From positions 62,001 to 126,000 of the forward strand of contig JAAEZD010000005.1 of assembly GCA_018223035.1 (NCBI GenBank): DNA of 64,000 nt, written 5' to 3'. Each line of letters starts with the position of its first letter. The first letter of the stretch is position 1. The DNA is from Heliomarina sp018223035 (lineage in GTDB: Bacteria; Pseudomonadota; Alphaproteobacteria; Rhodobacterales; Rhodobacteraceae). The notes below the pieces were generated by a model that was given only the letters and a program-made list of their open reading frames with translations, was not told the DNA's origin and made no database searches. Shown in pieces: positions 8,410-18,160 of the stretch. The position numbers and the translations under genes were made by a program.

Positions 8410-9431
8410 GTCCGTCCCCCAAGCGTTTCCAGAAGCGGCGCGAAATGACAGGCCGAGCGGCGCCCCCGGTCAAGCGCCCGCAGCCCCGGCCTTTCCTCGA
8501 CGCAACGCTCCTTCGCAAAGGGACAGCGCGGGTGGAAATGGCACCCGCTCGGCATGCGCCGCAGGTCGGGCACCGTCCCGCTGATCGGCAGCATCGGCGC
8601 GCCCCGCTGGTTCAGTTGCGGCATCGAGCCGAGCAAACCGAGCGTATAGGGGTGCTCGGGACTGGTGAACAAATCGCTTGCCCGCGCGGTCTCGACCATG
8701 CGCCCCGCATAAAGAACCGCCACGCGGTCGGCCATCTCGGCCACCACGCCCATGTCATGGGTGATGAATATCGTCGCCGTGCCGGTTTCGCGGCCAAGGT
8801 CCCGGATCAGGTCAAGGATCTGCGCCTGAACCGTCACGTCCAGCGCCGTTGTCGGTTCATCCGCGATCAACAGCCGGGGCCGATGGATCAGGGCCATCGC
8901 GATCAGCGCCCGCTGTCGCATGCCGCCCGAAAGCTCGTGGGGATAGGCGCGCGCTCTAATCTCGGGCGAGGGTATCCCGGTCGCGGCGAGCGCTTCGACC
9001 GCGCGAGTCTTTGCCTTGGCCTTGGGCATCGGATTATGCAGCAGGATCGCTTCGACAAGCTGATCGCCGATGCGTTTCACCGGGTTCAGCGCGGTCGATG
9101 GCTCCTGAAAGATCATTGCCATTTCCTTGCCGCGCATGTCGCGCCGGGCGGTCTTGTCCAGCCCGGCCAGATCGCGGCCGTCGTAGCGCATATTCCCAAC
9201 GCTGACCTTTGCCGTTGGTGGCAGCAGCCCCATGATCGCAAGGGACAGAACCGACTTACCGGATCCGCTTTCCCCGACCACCGCAAGGGTTTCGCCCGGA
9301 TGGATCGACAGGTTCACGTCGTCCAGCGCCAGCAGCGGCCCGCTGTCGGTGGAAAAACTGACCGACAGGTTCTCGACCGAGAAAAGCGGTGCGGCGACAC
9401 CCGCCTGTTTCGAAATCGTCATCTGTTTCAT
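8406..9431 (-). CDS. Peptide-type ABC importer ATPase (OppD/DppD-like)
   Basis: Second ATPase of the importer, 341 residues. Walker A is GESGSGKSVLSLAIMGL, the signature is LSGGMRQRALIAMAL and Walker B is LLIADEPTTALD. The C-terminal oligopeptide extension is present (SGCHFHPRCPFAKERC). It is coupled to the permease upstream and the partner ATPase downstream by ATGA-type overlaps. An alternative start three codons later (9422) cannot be excluded. Confidence 0.92.
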   Translation of the reverse strand: MKQMTISKQAGVAAPLFSVENLSVSFSTDSGPLLALDDVNLSIHPGETLAVVGESGSGKSVLSLAIMGLLPPTAKVSVGNMRYDGRDLAGLDKTARRDMRGKEMAMIFQEPSTALNPVKRIGDQLVEAILLHNPMPKAKAKTRAVEALAATGIPSPEIRARAYPHELSGGMRQRALIAMALIHRPRLLIADEPTTALDVTVQAQILDLIRDLGRETGTATIFITHDMGVVAEMADRVAVLYAGRMVETARASDLFTSPEHPYTLGLLGSMPQLNQRGAPMLPISGTVPDLRRMPSGCHFHPRCPFAKERCVEERPGLRALDRGRRSACHFAPLLETLGGRT

Positions 9432-10279
9432 ACCGATCTCCGGTCGCCCGCATCGCGCAGCGCATCGCCCAGAAGGTTAAAGGACAACACGATCACGAAG
9501 ATCATTACCGAGGCCGCCGTCGACACATGCGGCGCAAGAAACAGAAACGAACGCCCCTCTGCCGCGATAGAGCCAAGCTCCGCCGTGGGCGGTTGCAGCC
9601 CCAGCCCGAGGAACCCGAGCGTCGCGGCCAGCAATACCGCGTCGCCAAAGGCCAGCGTGGTATAGGTGAGGATTGGCGGATAGGCATTGGCCAGGAGATA
9701 CCCGCTCAGCAGCCGCCGGTCGGGCAGGCCGATGGCGCGACCGCTGTCCATGTAATCCTGCGCCATGATCGACAGCGCCGCGCCCCGTGAAATCCGCGCG
9801 ATGCCGGGCATCACCGACAGACCCACCGCAAAGATCAGACTATCAAGCCCGGGGCCAAGCATTGCTGCCAGCGACAGGCCGAACAGGATCGACGGAAACG
9901 AAAGAAAAACGTCGATGATCCGCATCAGCACGGAATCCAGCCGCTGGTAAAAGGCCGCGCACAACCCGATCGTACCGCCAAGCAACGCCCCGAACCCGGT
10001 GCCGACAAAACCGATCAATAGCGTGGTGCGCGCGCCGTACAGCAGCCGCGTCAGCAGATCGCGCCCCTGACTGTCGGTTCCGAGGATATGACCGTCGCCC
10101 GGCGGTTTCAGCCGCGCGCGGATGTTGGTCTCGTAGGGGTCGAAAGGTGTCAAAACGGGCGCAAGGATGGCAGCCAGCGTGATCAGCACCAGCACGCCAA
10201 GCGCCAGCGTCATCATCGGGTTGCGACGCAGCCTGCGCCAGGTACGGCCACGTGCGGCAAAGACGGTTGCGTCGGTCAT
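9428..10279 (-). CDS. Peptide-type ABC importer permease (DppC-like)
   Basis: Inner-membrane permease of 283 residues. The N-terminal helix (MMTLALGVLVLITLAAIL) and the motif ILGTDSQGRDLLTRLLYGAR are hallmarks of the OppC/DppC subgroup. The EAA-like loop contains GRAIGLPDRRLLSGYLLAN. It is stop/start coupled with both neighbours. It forms the channel with the DppB-like permease. Confidence 0.92.
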   Translation of the reverse strand: MTDATVFAARGRTWRRLRRNPMMTLALGVLVLITLAAILAPVLTPFDPYETNIRARLKPPGDGHILGTDSQGRDLLTRLLYGARTTLLIGFVGTGFGALLGGTIGLCAAFYQRLDSVLMRIIDVFLSFPSILFGLSLAAMLGPGLDSLIFAVGLSVMPGIARISRGAALSIMAQDYMDSGRAIGLPDRRLLSGYLLANAYPPILTYTTLAFGDAVLLAATLGFLGLGLQPPTAELGSIAAEGRSFLFLAPHVSTAASVMIFVIVLSFNLLGDALRDAGDRRSV

Positions 10280-11217
10280 GTCTTGGCTCCGATCCGCGGG
10301 TCCGCCAATTCGTTGAATATGTCCACGGTGATGTTCACGAGGATAAAGGCCGACGCGAGGAACACGATAGCCCCCTGCGCCATGGGGTAGTCACCGGCAA
10401 TGATCGACCCGACGGCCAGCCGACCGACCCCGGGCCATGAAAAGATGGTCTCGGTCACAACCGCACCGCCCAGCAGGGTGCCGATCTGAAGCCCGATCAG
10501 CGTGATGATAGGCAACAGCGCGGTGCGCAGCGCATGGTGTATGATGACCCGCGCCTCGGACGCGCCCTTGGCGCGCGCCGTGCGCACATGATCCGCGTAA
10601 AGCGATTCCGACAGGGTGGTGCGCGTCATCCGGGCAATCGGTCCGACAAGGATCAGCCCAAGCGCAATCGCAGGCAGGATGATGTGGGACAGCCCGTCAA
10701 GTGTCCAGAGCGGTCCGCCGCGTCCCTGAACCGGAAAGGCACGGGTGCGGGCGGCAAACTGGATCATCAGCAGACCAACCCAGAATACCGGAATCGATAC
10801 ACCCATTACCGACACGACCATCACCAGTCGGTCCACGATCCCGCCCCGGCGCAGGGCGGCAAGAATACCAAGCCCCAGCGCGGTCGGCACGGCCCAGAGC
10901 ATCGCCACCGCCAGCAGCTCGATGGTCGGCCCCGCCGCCCGGAAAAGCTCTGCCGATACCGAGGCGTTGTTGATCACCGATCGGCCCATGTCGCCGGAAA
11001 GAACGCGTTCGATATACCAGACGAATTGCAGCAGCACCGGCTGATCAAGCCCGAGATGGCGGCGGATCGCGTCGATCTCTTCCTGCGTGCCTTGGGGGCC
11101 CGCGATGGCCACCGCCGGGTCCGCGGGGATCACCTGCAGCATCAGGAACCCGATCAGCAAGACACCGGTCAACACGATCAGCGAGGTGACGCCCCTGTGG
11201 ATCAGTCGTGAGAACAT
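10276..11217 (-). CDS. Peptide-type ABC importer permease (DppB-like)
   Basis: Permease of 313 residues beginning MFSRLIHRGVTSLIVL, the usual N-terminal helix of DppB/OppB proteins. The EAA loop reads RTARAKGASEARVIIHHALR, followed by LLPIITLIGLQIG. I chose the ATG at 11217 because GGAG lies 9 bases upstream; an earlier in-frame ATG at 11241 adds eight residues with no good ribosome site. It follows the binding-protein gene after a short gap holding a perfect hairpin. Confidence 0.9.
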   Translation of the reverse strand: MFSRLIHRGVTSLIVLTGVLLIGFLMLQVIPADPAVAIAGPQGTQEEIDAIRRHLGLDQPVLLQFVWYIERVLSGDMGRSVINNASVSAELFRAAGPTIELLAVAMLWAVPTALGLGILAALRRGGIVDRLVMVVSVMGVSIPVFWVGLLMIQFAARTRAFPVQGRGGPLWTLDGLSHIILPAIALGLILVGPIARMTRTTLSESLYADHVRTARAKGASEARVIIHHALRTALLPIITLIGLQIGTLLGGAVVTETIFSWPGVGRLAVGSIIAGDYPMAQGAIVFLASAFILVNITVDIFNELADPRIGAKT

Positions 11218-11236
11218 CAATAACGCTCCGAAAGTT

Positions 11237-11263
11237 GCCACGGCCCCGTGAGGGGGCCGTGGC
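11237..11263 (-). other. Intercistronic hairpin after peptide-binding-protein gene
   Basis: A perfect 11-bp inverted repeat (11237-11247 with 11253-11263) with a 5-base loop lies between the binding-protein gene and the first permease gene. No T-run follows on the transcribed strand, which suggests mRNA 3'-end protection and uneven expression rather than strict termination. Confidence 0.6.
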
Positions 11264-11284
11264 CGTTGGCGTGAGTGGTGGTCG

Positions 11285-12889
11285 TCATTGCAGTTCTAGG
11301 TTCAGGCCGGTCCCAAAGGCCGCACCCGAGATGCCCGCAGGCTCGAACGGAACCAGTCTCGGACCGATGGCAACCGTGGGCTTTTCAAGCAAAAGCGGTT
11401 TCCAAAGGATCGCCTCGTGCAGATGCTTGCCAAGCGCCATGAATGCCTCGGCGCGCGCGTCCGCGTTGACCGCGCTGTTGCCCGCTTCAAGCAGACGGTC
11501 GGTCTCTTCGTCTTCCCACATCATCCGGTTGGGCGAGGGCACGGAGGACGAGGCGAAATAGAGGTTCAGCGCGTCACCAGCGTTCAGATAGGGGTAGTCC
11601 ATCTGGTAAAGATCATAGGTCTGCTCGCGCAGCTTTGCCCAGATCGCGGTCGAGTCATACAGTTCGACATTCAGATTGATCCCGGCCTTGCGCAGATCGC
11701 CCTGCACGGTTTCCGCCTGCTCTCGCGAGGTGTTGAACCCGTAATAGGTCAGCGTAAGCGGAGTGCCGTCCTTTTGCCAGAACCCGTCATCGCCTTTGGT
11801 GAACCCGGCCTCGGTCAACAGCGTTTCGGTCTTGGCAGGGTCATAGGCGAAGGGCGCCGTGTCGATGCTTGGGTCATAATCCAGCGCTTCCTCGGCATAA
11901 TAGCTTTCGGTCGGCTCGACCGTGCCGAAAAAGATTGCCTCGGCAATCGCCGACTGGTCAATGGCATGGCTGACCGCTTCACGCACGCGAATGTCCTTCA
12001 TGAAGTCGCGGGTGACTTTCATGCCAAGGTAATGGGTGCGGAAGGCCGCTTCGGGTTGCAGCAGGGTCACCGACGGGTCGGCCTCGAACTGGGCAATTGA
12101 CCATGCCGGCAGGGAATAGGATGCGTCGATCTCTCCGGCCTGAAGGCTTGCAGCCAGCGTGGCCTCTTCGGGCACGATCTTCCAGACGACCTTATCCACT
12201 TTTGCAGGTCCGGTATTGCCAAGCGCCGGGCTGCCCCAGCTGTATCCTTCATGTGCGCTCAGAACGACGCTGTCATTCGGGTTCCAGCTTTCAAAGCAGA
12301 ACGGACCGGTGCCGTTAAACGCCGTCACGCCGAAATCATCGCCAAGGCTCTCTGCCTGTTCCGGGTCGATGATGATAAAGTTGAACTGCGCCATCTGGTA
12401 CAGCAGCCCGGAACTCGGCGCCTTGAGCTTGTAGACCACGGTCAGGTCATCGGGCGCGGTGACGCTGTCTACGGTGCCCGCCTTCCACGTGCTGACATAA
12501 GGACCGTCCGGCGTCAGCCAGCGTTCCATGCTGCCGACGACGTCCTGCGCGGTAAAGGCCTTGCCGTCGCAAAAGGTCACGCCTTCCTTAAGGTGGAACG
12601 TGTACGTCAGCCCGTCTTCCGAGATTTCCCAGCTTTCCGCCAGTGCCGGCTCGACCGTTTTCAGATCCGAGCTGAGCGTGACCAGCGTGTCGCCGATCAT
12701 GTAAAGCACTTCGGCCGCGGCAAGCGCCGAAGAGCGTTGCGGGTCATAGCGATCCGCATCCGAGGTGCGGCCGATGGTAACGGTTCCGGCATCCTGCGCG
12801 GCCGCAACGCTGGCGCAGGCAATCGCGGCGGCGCTGGCAAAACCGGCAAGCCGGAAAGCGATACCCGGAAACGGGCGTTGGTCAGTCAT
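11285..12889 (-). CDS. Peptide-type ABC importer substrate-binding protein (SBP family 5)
   Basis: Periplasmic binding protein of 534 residues, the usual size for the DppA/OppA group. The N-terminus carries a signal peptide ending about ACASVAAAQDA. The family-5 motif appears as YTFHLKEGVTFCDGKAFTAQDV, read here across about residues 95-117. It is the first gene of the seven-gene operon running down to the C39-like peptidase, and its neighbours define it as the substrate receptor. Ligand not predictable by eye; peptides, N-acyl amino acids or opine-like compounds all fit. Confidence 0.92.
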   Translation of the reverse strand: MTDQRPFPGIAFRLAGFASAAAIACASVAAAQDAGTVTIGRTSDADRYDPQRSSALAAAEVLYMIGDTLVTLSSDLKTVEPALAESWEISEDGLTYTFHLKEGVTFCDGKAFTAQDVVGSMERWLTPDGPYVSTWKAGTVDSVTAPDDLTVVYKLKAPSSGLLYQMAQFNFIIIDPEQAESLGDDFGVTAFNGTGPFCFESWNPNDSVVLSAHEGYSWGSPALGNTGPAKVDKVVWKIVPEEATLAASLQAGEIDASYSLPAWSIAQFEADPSVTLLQPEAAFRTHYLGMKVTRDFMKDIRVREAVSHAIDQSAIAEAIFFGTVEPTESYYAEEALDYDPSIDTAPFAYDPAKTETLLTEAGFTKGDDGFWQKDGTPLTLTYYGFNTSREQAETVQGDLRKAGINLNVELYDSTAIWAKLREQTYDLYQMDYPYLNAGDALNLYFASSSVPSPNRMMWEDEETDRLLEAGNSAVNADARAEAFMALGKHLHEAILWKPLLLEKPTVAIGPRLVPFEPAGISGAAFGTGLNLELQ

Positions 12890-13069
12890 TTTGGGGCTCC
12901 TGTTGGGGCTATAGGGCGATTATCCTTGCCCTTTTTCCAGTCCCGCAGGTCATGAACGATTCGCGGGGCGTTTCGGATCAGGGCTTTGTTGTGCGGATTA
13001 CGCTACGCTCATGCTGCATTGCGGCCAAACGATGATTCTGCGTGGATTCATTCCCCAGGGGAATGATCT

Positions 13070-13963
13070 TCAGGCGTGCCTGTTCCACCCTGCGGCTTCC
13101 ACAAGGATCCATTCCCGGAACGCGGTCAGCGTGGACAGGTGGCGTTTTTTCTCAGGATGCACGAGGTAATAGGACCCGGCGTTGCGCATGCTGCGTGCAA
13201 AGGGTCGGTCGAGTTCACCCGCATTGATATGCTCCTGCGCCATGAAACTCGGGATCAGCCCGACGCCCAGCCCGTAGCGAGCGCCGCGAATGATCATGTC
13301 AAAGGTCTCGAACCGGCTCCCGCGAAAGGCATTGGCGCTGTTAAGCTCGCCCTGTTCCAACCAGTGCTGCCAGTCACGCGGACGGGCGCGGTGATGCAGA
13401 AGCGGCAGCATCTCGAGCGCGGCCACATCCTCCGGTTCGATCAGGCCCGGACGGCAGACCGGAATCATGTCTTCGCCGAACAAGAGATCCGACGGCCCGC
13501 CGGGCCAGGGGGCCTCCGCATAGAATATCGCCGCATCGATATTTTCCTGCACCATGTCAAACGGCCATTGGCGCGAGGTGACGTTCAGCGAGATTTCAGG
13601 GTGTTGCTTGGTAAAGCCGACGATGCGCGGCAACAGCCAGTGGTTCCCGAATGACGGCAGGGTCGCGATGTTAAGCGACAGGCCACCGGGCCGGAAAGCC
13701 AGTGTCTCCATCGTCGCTTCTTCCATGATTTCAAGCGCTTCCCGAACCCGGCTAAGGTAATGCTGCCCCGCCTCGGTCAAAACGATCCGCTGTCGAACCC
13801 GCTCGAAAAGCCGCGTGCCAAGCCAGTCCTCCAGCGCGGCGATGCGCTTGGACACGGCGGACTGGCTCATGTTCAGCTCTTCCGCCGCGCGGGTGAAACT
13901 CCCGTGCCGCGCCGAAGCCTCGAAAACGGTAAGCGAAGGGAGTGAAGGCAGAACACGGCGCAT
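13070..13963 (-). CDS. LysR family transcriptional regulator (GcvA-like)
   Basis: DNA-binding regulator of 297 residues. The N-terminal winged helix-turn-helix reads FTRAAEELNMSQSAVSKRIA with the following LFERVRQRIVLTEAG, typical of LysR proteins and close in style to GcvA. The rest is a periplasmic-binding-like effector domain. It lies directly upstream of, and in the same direction as, the peptide importer operon, so that operon is the obvious candidate target, though LysR genes more often face their target divergently. Effector unknown. Confidence 0.87.
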   Translation of the reverse strand: MRRVLPSLPSLTVFEASARHGSFTRAAEELNMSQSAVSKRIAALEDWLGTRLFERVRQRIVLTEAGQHYLSRVREALEIMEEATMETLAFRPGGLSLNIATLPSFGNHWLLPRIVGFTKQHPEISLNVTSRQWPFDMVQENIDAAIFYAEAPWPGGPSDLLFGEDMIPVCRPGLIEPEDVAALEMLPLLHHRARPRDWQHWLEQGELNSANAFRGSRFETFDMIIRGARYGLGVGLIPSFMAQEHINAGELDRPFARSMRNAGSYYLVHPEKKRHLSTLTAFREWILVEAAGWNRHA

Positions 13964-14095
13964 GGCGTTGATCTCAAGTAATTTTATTCAGCAGATCACC
14001 AAGCCGCGCAGGCCGCAAGCGGGCTTTCACCGAATTCATACGACACAAACCACATCCGCCCTCAGAGCCAGGCACCGAAGCCAGCAACACTGCCG

Positions 14096-15061
14096 TTAGC
14101 CGGACGAACGATCACCCAACGCCCTGCGGTCCTTCTGCACAAGCGACGGGCTGATCCCGGTTTTCTTCCGATAGGCGGTCGCAAAGGCCGTCGCGGTTTC
14201 ATATCCGGCCAGTTCGGCGGCTTTGCTGACGGACATGCCCCGGCGCAGCGCCTCCGAGGCCTGATCGAACCGTGTCTCGCGCAGTCTTGCCAGAACCGAT
14301 TGCGCATAGGCTTTCTGAAACAGGCGGCGCATCGACGACACGCTCATGCCGCCAACAGCCGCGATGGCGTCCAGCGCGGGCAGGGGGCCGGAACGGCTTG
14401 CAAAGCTCTCCATTCGCAGTAATCGGTCGCGGTCCTGCGGGCGCAAACCGTCGGTCTCAGTCAGCAGCGCCCCCAGAACGTGCCGGATCACCGACATGGC
14501 AAGCGTTTCCCGTTCGATCAGGTCCAATGCCTCCTGCGCGGAACCAGACGAGGCTCGCCCGCTGACAAAAGCACGTACACGCGCCACATCCGCAGGCGCG
14601 GCAACCCAGGAGTCGAGCCGATGCAGCTGGCCGCGCATCACTTCTGACGGATCTACCACGCGCTCCTCCAGCCAATCCCATGACAGCACGATTGAAAGTT
14701 TTTGCAGGCGCTCACCGCGCTCCAGCCGCCGGCGGAATTCGGCAGGCCGTGCCAGCGCGCTCATCACGATGCGCACCGGCTCGTCCATCCGGCGTCCGAA
14801 TTCCAGCACATCCTGTCCGATCTGGCCACGCACGTGCCCCTCTAGCACCATGTGCAGAATGACATTCGCCGGGCGTAACATACGGGTCTCGAAATCCGTC
14901 TCGACACGGGTGTTCTGGAAATTCACCGTCAGTCCCGAAGGTGTCCGCGTGCCAAACCGGCCGCCCCGCAGAACGATGCGATCTTCCGGCAGGGTTGCCC
15001 CGAAATCCTGAATTGCAGGCTGCGCATTCTGCCTGATCTGACCAAGGCTGATCGGTGTCAT
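14096..15061 (-). CDS. AraC family regulator, likely controlling the adjacent siderophore receptor
   Basis: Regulator of 321 residues. The C-terminal AraC DNA-binding domain has two helix-turn-helix units, with GMSVSKAAELAGYETATAFATAYRKKTG spanning the second (split here only for description). The N-terminal region lacks a cupin signature I can name and resembles PchR/YbtA-type siderophore-sensing regulators. It is divergent from the TonB-dependent receptor 128 bp away, the classic arrangement for siderophore-responsive activators. The intergenic gap holds a 21-bp-spaced direct repeat that fits AraC-type binding. Confidence 0.85.
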   Translation of the reverse strand: MTPISLGQIRQNAQPAIQDFGATLPEDRIVLRGGRFGTRTPSGLTVNFQNTRVETDFETRMLRPANVILHMVLEGHVRGQIGQDVLEFGRRMDEPVRIVMSALARPAEFRRRLERGERLQKLSIVLSWDWLEERVVDPSEVMRGQLHRLDSWVAAPADVARVRAFVSGRASSGSAQEALDLIERETLAMSVIRHVLGALLTETDGLRPQDRDRLLRMESFASRSGPLPALDAIAAVGGMSVSSMRRLFQKAYAQSVLARLRETRFDQASEALRRGMSVSKAAELAGYETATAFATAYRKKTGISPSLVQKDRRALGDRSSG

Positions 15062-15082
15062 TTAGGCCGTCCCCCAAAGAAA

Positions 15083-15114
15083 CTGACGGTTTCAAGCATA
15101 TCTCTGACCGTTTC
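15083..15114 (+). promoter_or_regulatory. Direct repeat CTGACSGTTTC, candidate AraC-regulator operator
   Basis: Two 11-bp direct repeats, CTGACGGTTTC (15083-15093) and CTGACCGTTTC (15104-15114), start 21 bp apart in the divergent regulator/receptor gap. Two helical turns is the usual spacing for AraC-family half-sites. The site is about 75 bp upstream of the receptor start. Binding is inferred. Confidence 0.5.
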
Positions 15115-15189
15115 GAAAAGGTATTCGGCTGGTCTGTCACGGTCCTATCTCTTATTTCTTGATAAAAATAGTAGGAATTCGAGGACACT

Positions 15190-17297
15190 ATGACGCGCCG
15201 ACTGCCACATCGTTCCATACGCCATGTTCTGATGGCCACCACCGTTATCGCCGGGCCCGCTTTTGCACAGGACGTGATCGAACTCGATCCGATCACCGTG
15301 CTCGGGTCGAGCTATGAGACGGAAGGCACCAACAGCTACACCACCGATCTCATCTCGGTCGGCGAAAAAGCGGCGATGAGCCCGCGTGAAGTACCGCAGT
15401 CCACCACGGTCATCACCAGCAAGCAGATCAAGGATGGCGGTTACACCGCGCTCGAAGAGGCGCTGGCCGATACGCCCGGCATCATGATCCTGAACAACAA
15501 CGTCGGTCGATCCTCGATCTTCTCGCGCGGCTATGAATTTGACTATCTCTATTTCGATGGTCTGCCCGCGCCGGTCAGCTCGATCTACGGCACCCAGCCC
15601 GATCTCTCCATCGTCGACCACGTCGAAATCCTCAAGGGGCCTGCCGGTCTCTTCATCGGCACCGGCGAACCCGCCGGCTCGATCAATATGCGTCTCAAGC
15701 AGGCCACCGCGACCGCCTTCCAAGGCTATGCCACGGCGTCGGTCGATTCCAACGGTCAGGCGCGCGTCGAATTCGATGTGTCCGACGCGCTGAACGCTGA
15801 CGGCACCGTGCGTGGCCGTTTCGTCGCGGCTTATGGCGACGGCGACAGCTTTGTCGACGGAGTCGAGAACGGCGTTCAATCGCTCTATGGCGCGCTGGCA
15901 TGGGACATCACGCCCGATACCACGCTGACCTTCTCGCTCAGCCAGATGCAACGCGACATCGTTCCCTATAACGGTCTGCCCGCATATGCGGACAATTCGC
16001 TGATCTGGACCGACGTGGAAACGACGACGGTTCTCGACTGGAACGATTTCGAGAACGAAACGCTCGATGCCGTGATCGCGGCCGAGCATCACTTTGACAA
16101 TGGCGCGCGCATCAAGTTCTCGCTGCGCCATTCCCAGCAGGACGTCGATTTCCTTTACGGCTATTCCGGCTCTGCCGCCGCGCCGGATAACTCGATCTCA
16201 AGCATCGCATGGCTGGGCCGCGATTTCGATCAGGACAGCCTCGCACTCGACCTGCATGCGGAAATCCCCTTCATGCTGGGCAGCTGGGACGGTAACGCAA
16301 TCATCAGTGCCGACTGGCAGCGCGTCGACAGCACCACGTTGCAGGCGCGGGGCAGCATCGCGGGCACATGGGATCTCGATAACTGGGATACCGGTGCCGT
16401 GCCCGTGCCAAGCGCCGCTTACAGTACCAGCACCGATGCGGATTCCACGTCCAAAGGTCTCTACACGCAGGTCCGCCTGAAACCGATCGAGCCGCTGACC
16501 CTGATCGGTGGCGCACGTCTGAGCTGGTACGAAGGCACATCCTCGACCACGACGCTTGCACCGGGGCGGTGGCCTCCGACACTTTCGACGTCGACGCGCA
16601 GGTCACGCCCTTTGCCGGTGTCACCTATGATCTGAACGCGAATACGACGCTCTATGCGAGCTACTCGGAGATCTTCATTCCCCAATCCGAAGTCGACAGC
16701 GCAGGGGGCCTTCTGGATCCGGTCACTGGCGAGCAGTTCGAAATCGGTGTCAAGGCAACGCTTGGCTATGGTCTCGATGTCTCCGCAGCACTCTTCGATC
16801 TGCGCGAAACCAACCGTCCGGTTTCGGTGATCGGCACCAACTACTTCGTGGCCGAGGAAGAGGTCCGCTCGCGCGGGCTCGAGCTGACACTCGCGGGCGA
16901 GGTGATGGACAACCTGCATCTTGCTGGGGGCTACACCTACACCGACACAGAATATCTGAACGGCACCAGCGCGGGTCAGGATTTCTCGACCTACACGCCC
17001 GATCATATGTTCAAAATCGTCGGTAACTATGACGTCACCGAAGGTGCCATGGCGGGGTGGAGCTTTGGTGGCCGTCTGACCGTGTTGTCCGGCTTTTCCT
17101 CGCGGGGTGTCGAGGCGCCCGGCTACGGCATCGTCGATCTGATGGCGGCCAAGGATCTGGGCAACGACGTCATGCTGCGGGTCGGTGTCGATAACGTGCT
17201 GGATCGCGACTATTACACCCGCGTCGGCAGCTCGACCGTGTTCAACTTCCGGGGTGAGCCGCGCACGTTCAACCTCGCTGTCACCAAAACCTTCTGA
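15190..17297 (+). pseudogene. TonB-dependent siderophore receptor, single-base frameshift
   Basis: Outer-membrane ferric-siderophore receptor. A signal peptide ending GPAFAQ is followed by a plug domain (PREVPQSTTVITSKQI, LSIVDHVEILKGPAGLFIGTGEPAG) and a barrel ending with Phe (LAVTKTF), as required for outer-membrane insertion. The total span, 702 codons, matches intact FhuE/FpvA-like receptors. The reading frame breaks at 16561-16568: upstream the frame runs to a stop at 16635, while the remaining barrel is open in another frame from before 16569. The junction is CCGGGGCGG; one extra G would restore ...TLAPGAVASDTF. It may be a real mutation, a phase-variable G-run or a sequencing error. 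The downstream esterase start overlaps its stop. Confidence 0.85.
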
Positions 17298-18160
17298 TGC
17301 GCAAACATATCGCAGCCATGGCCACATCTCTCGCGATGATGGGCCTCGCCACCGATATCTGCGCCCAGCAGATCCCGCGCGCCGAGGATTTCGGCGCGCC
17401 GTGGCAGCCCGCACAGACAGCCGTTTTCGACATCGGCGCGGGGCTCTCGCAATTCCGCATCCTCGTCTCGATCCCCGATGCGGCGCCACCGCCGAATGGC
17501 TACGGCATCATCTACGCCATCGACGCGGGCTGGACCTTTGGCACCCTCCGCGACACCGAGCGCATGCAAGCCAGCGGCTTTGCGGAATCCGCCGTGCAGC
17601 CCACCGTGATCGTCGGAATCGGCTGGCCCACCGAGACGCTGATCGATTTCGACCGGCGCGGCACGGATCTCGTCGGGTCGGAAACATCCGGGCCGGGCAG
17701 GGCGGCAACGCTCGCCATGATCCGCGACCAGCTTATCCCCCGGATCGAGGGCCGCCTCAGCATCGACCCGGATCACCGCATGATCCTCGGCCACAGCTTT
17801 GGCGGTGTCTTCGCGCTTCAGGCCCGCAACGCGGAGCCCGGCTTGTTTTCCCATGTCGCGGCGGGCAGCCCCTCAATCTGGACTGAACCCGAGGCGCTGG
17901 AAGCATCCGCAACGCCCGATGGCGCCCCGGTTTTAATTACCGTTGGCGCGCTGGAAACGCCCGAGGCTGCGCTGGCGGCAGGCCAGCCTGCCGACCGGAT
18001 CGCCCGCCTGCGCGAACGTGACATGGTCGGGCGGGCGCAGCGCATGGCCGATGCCCTCAACGCGCCTTTCATGGAAATCCCCGGCGCGACCCATGGGGCA
18101 TCCGTCACCGGTTTCCTCGTCCGCGCCGTCAGCTTTCTCTGGCAGACGCCAGTGAACTAG
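17297..18160 (+). CDS. Alpha/beta hydrolase, putative siderophore esterase (Fes/IroE-like)
   Basis: Exported serine hydrolase of 287 residues; a signal peptide ends near TDICAQQ. The nucleophile elbow is GHSFGG (RMILGHSFGGVFAL), and a late His lies in GATHGAS, consistent with the putative-esterase family that includes IroE and Fes. The start codon overlaps the receptor stop by one base (TGATG), so the two are coupled. The context suggests hydrolysis of an ester-type siderophore in the periplasm after uptake. Its stop codon shares the tetramer CTAG with the stop of the convergent PAS-LuxR gene. Confidence 0.82.
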   Translation: MRKHIAAMATSLAMMGLATDICAQQIPRAEDFGAPWQPAQTAVFDIGAGLSQFRILVSIPDAAPPPNGYGIIYAIDAGWTFGTLRDTERMQASGFAESAVQPTVIVGIGWPTETLIDFDRRGTDLVGSETSGPGRAATLAMIRDQLIPRIEGRLSIDPDHRMILGHSFGGVFALQARNAEPGLFSHVAAGSPSIWTEPEALEASATPDGAPVLITVGALETPEAALAAGQPADRIARLRERDMVGRAQRMADALNAPFMEIPGATHGASVTGFLVRAVSFLWQTPVN

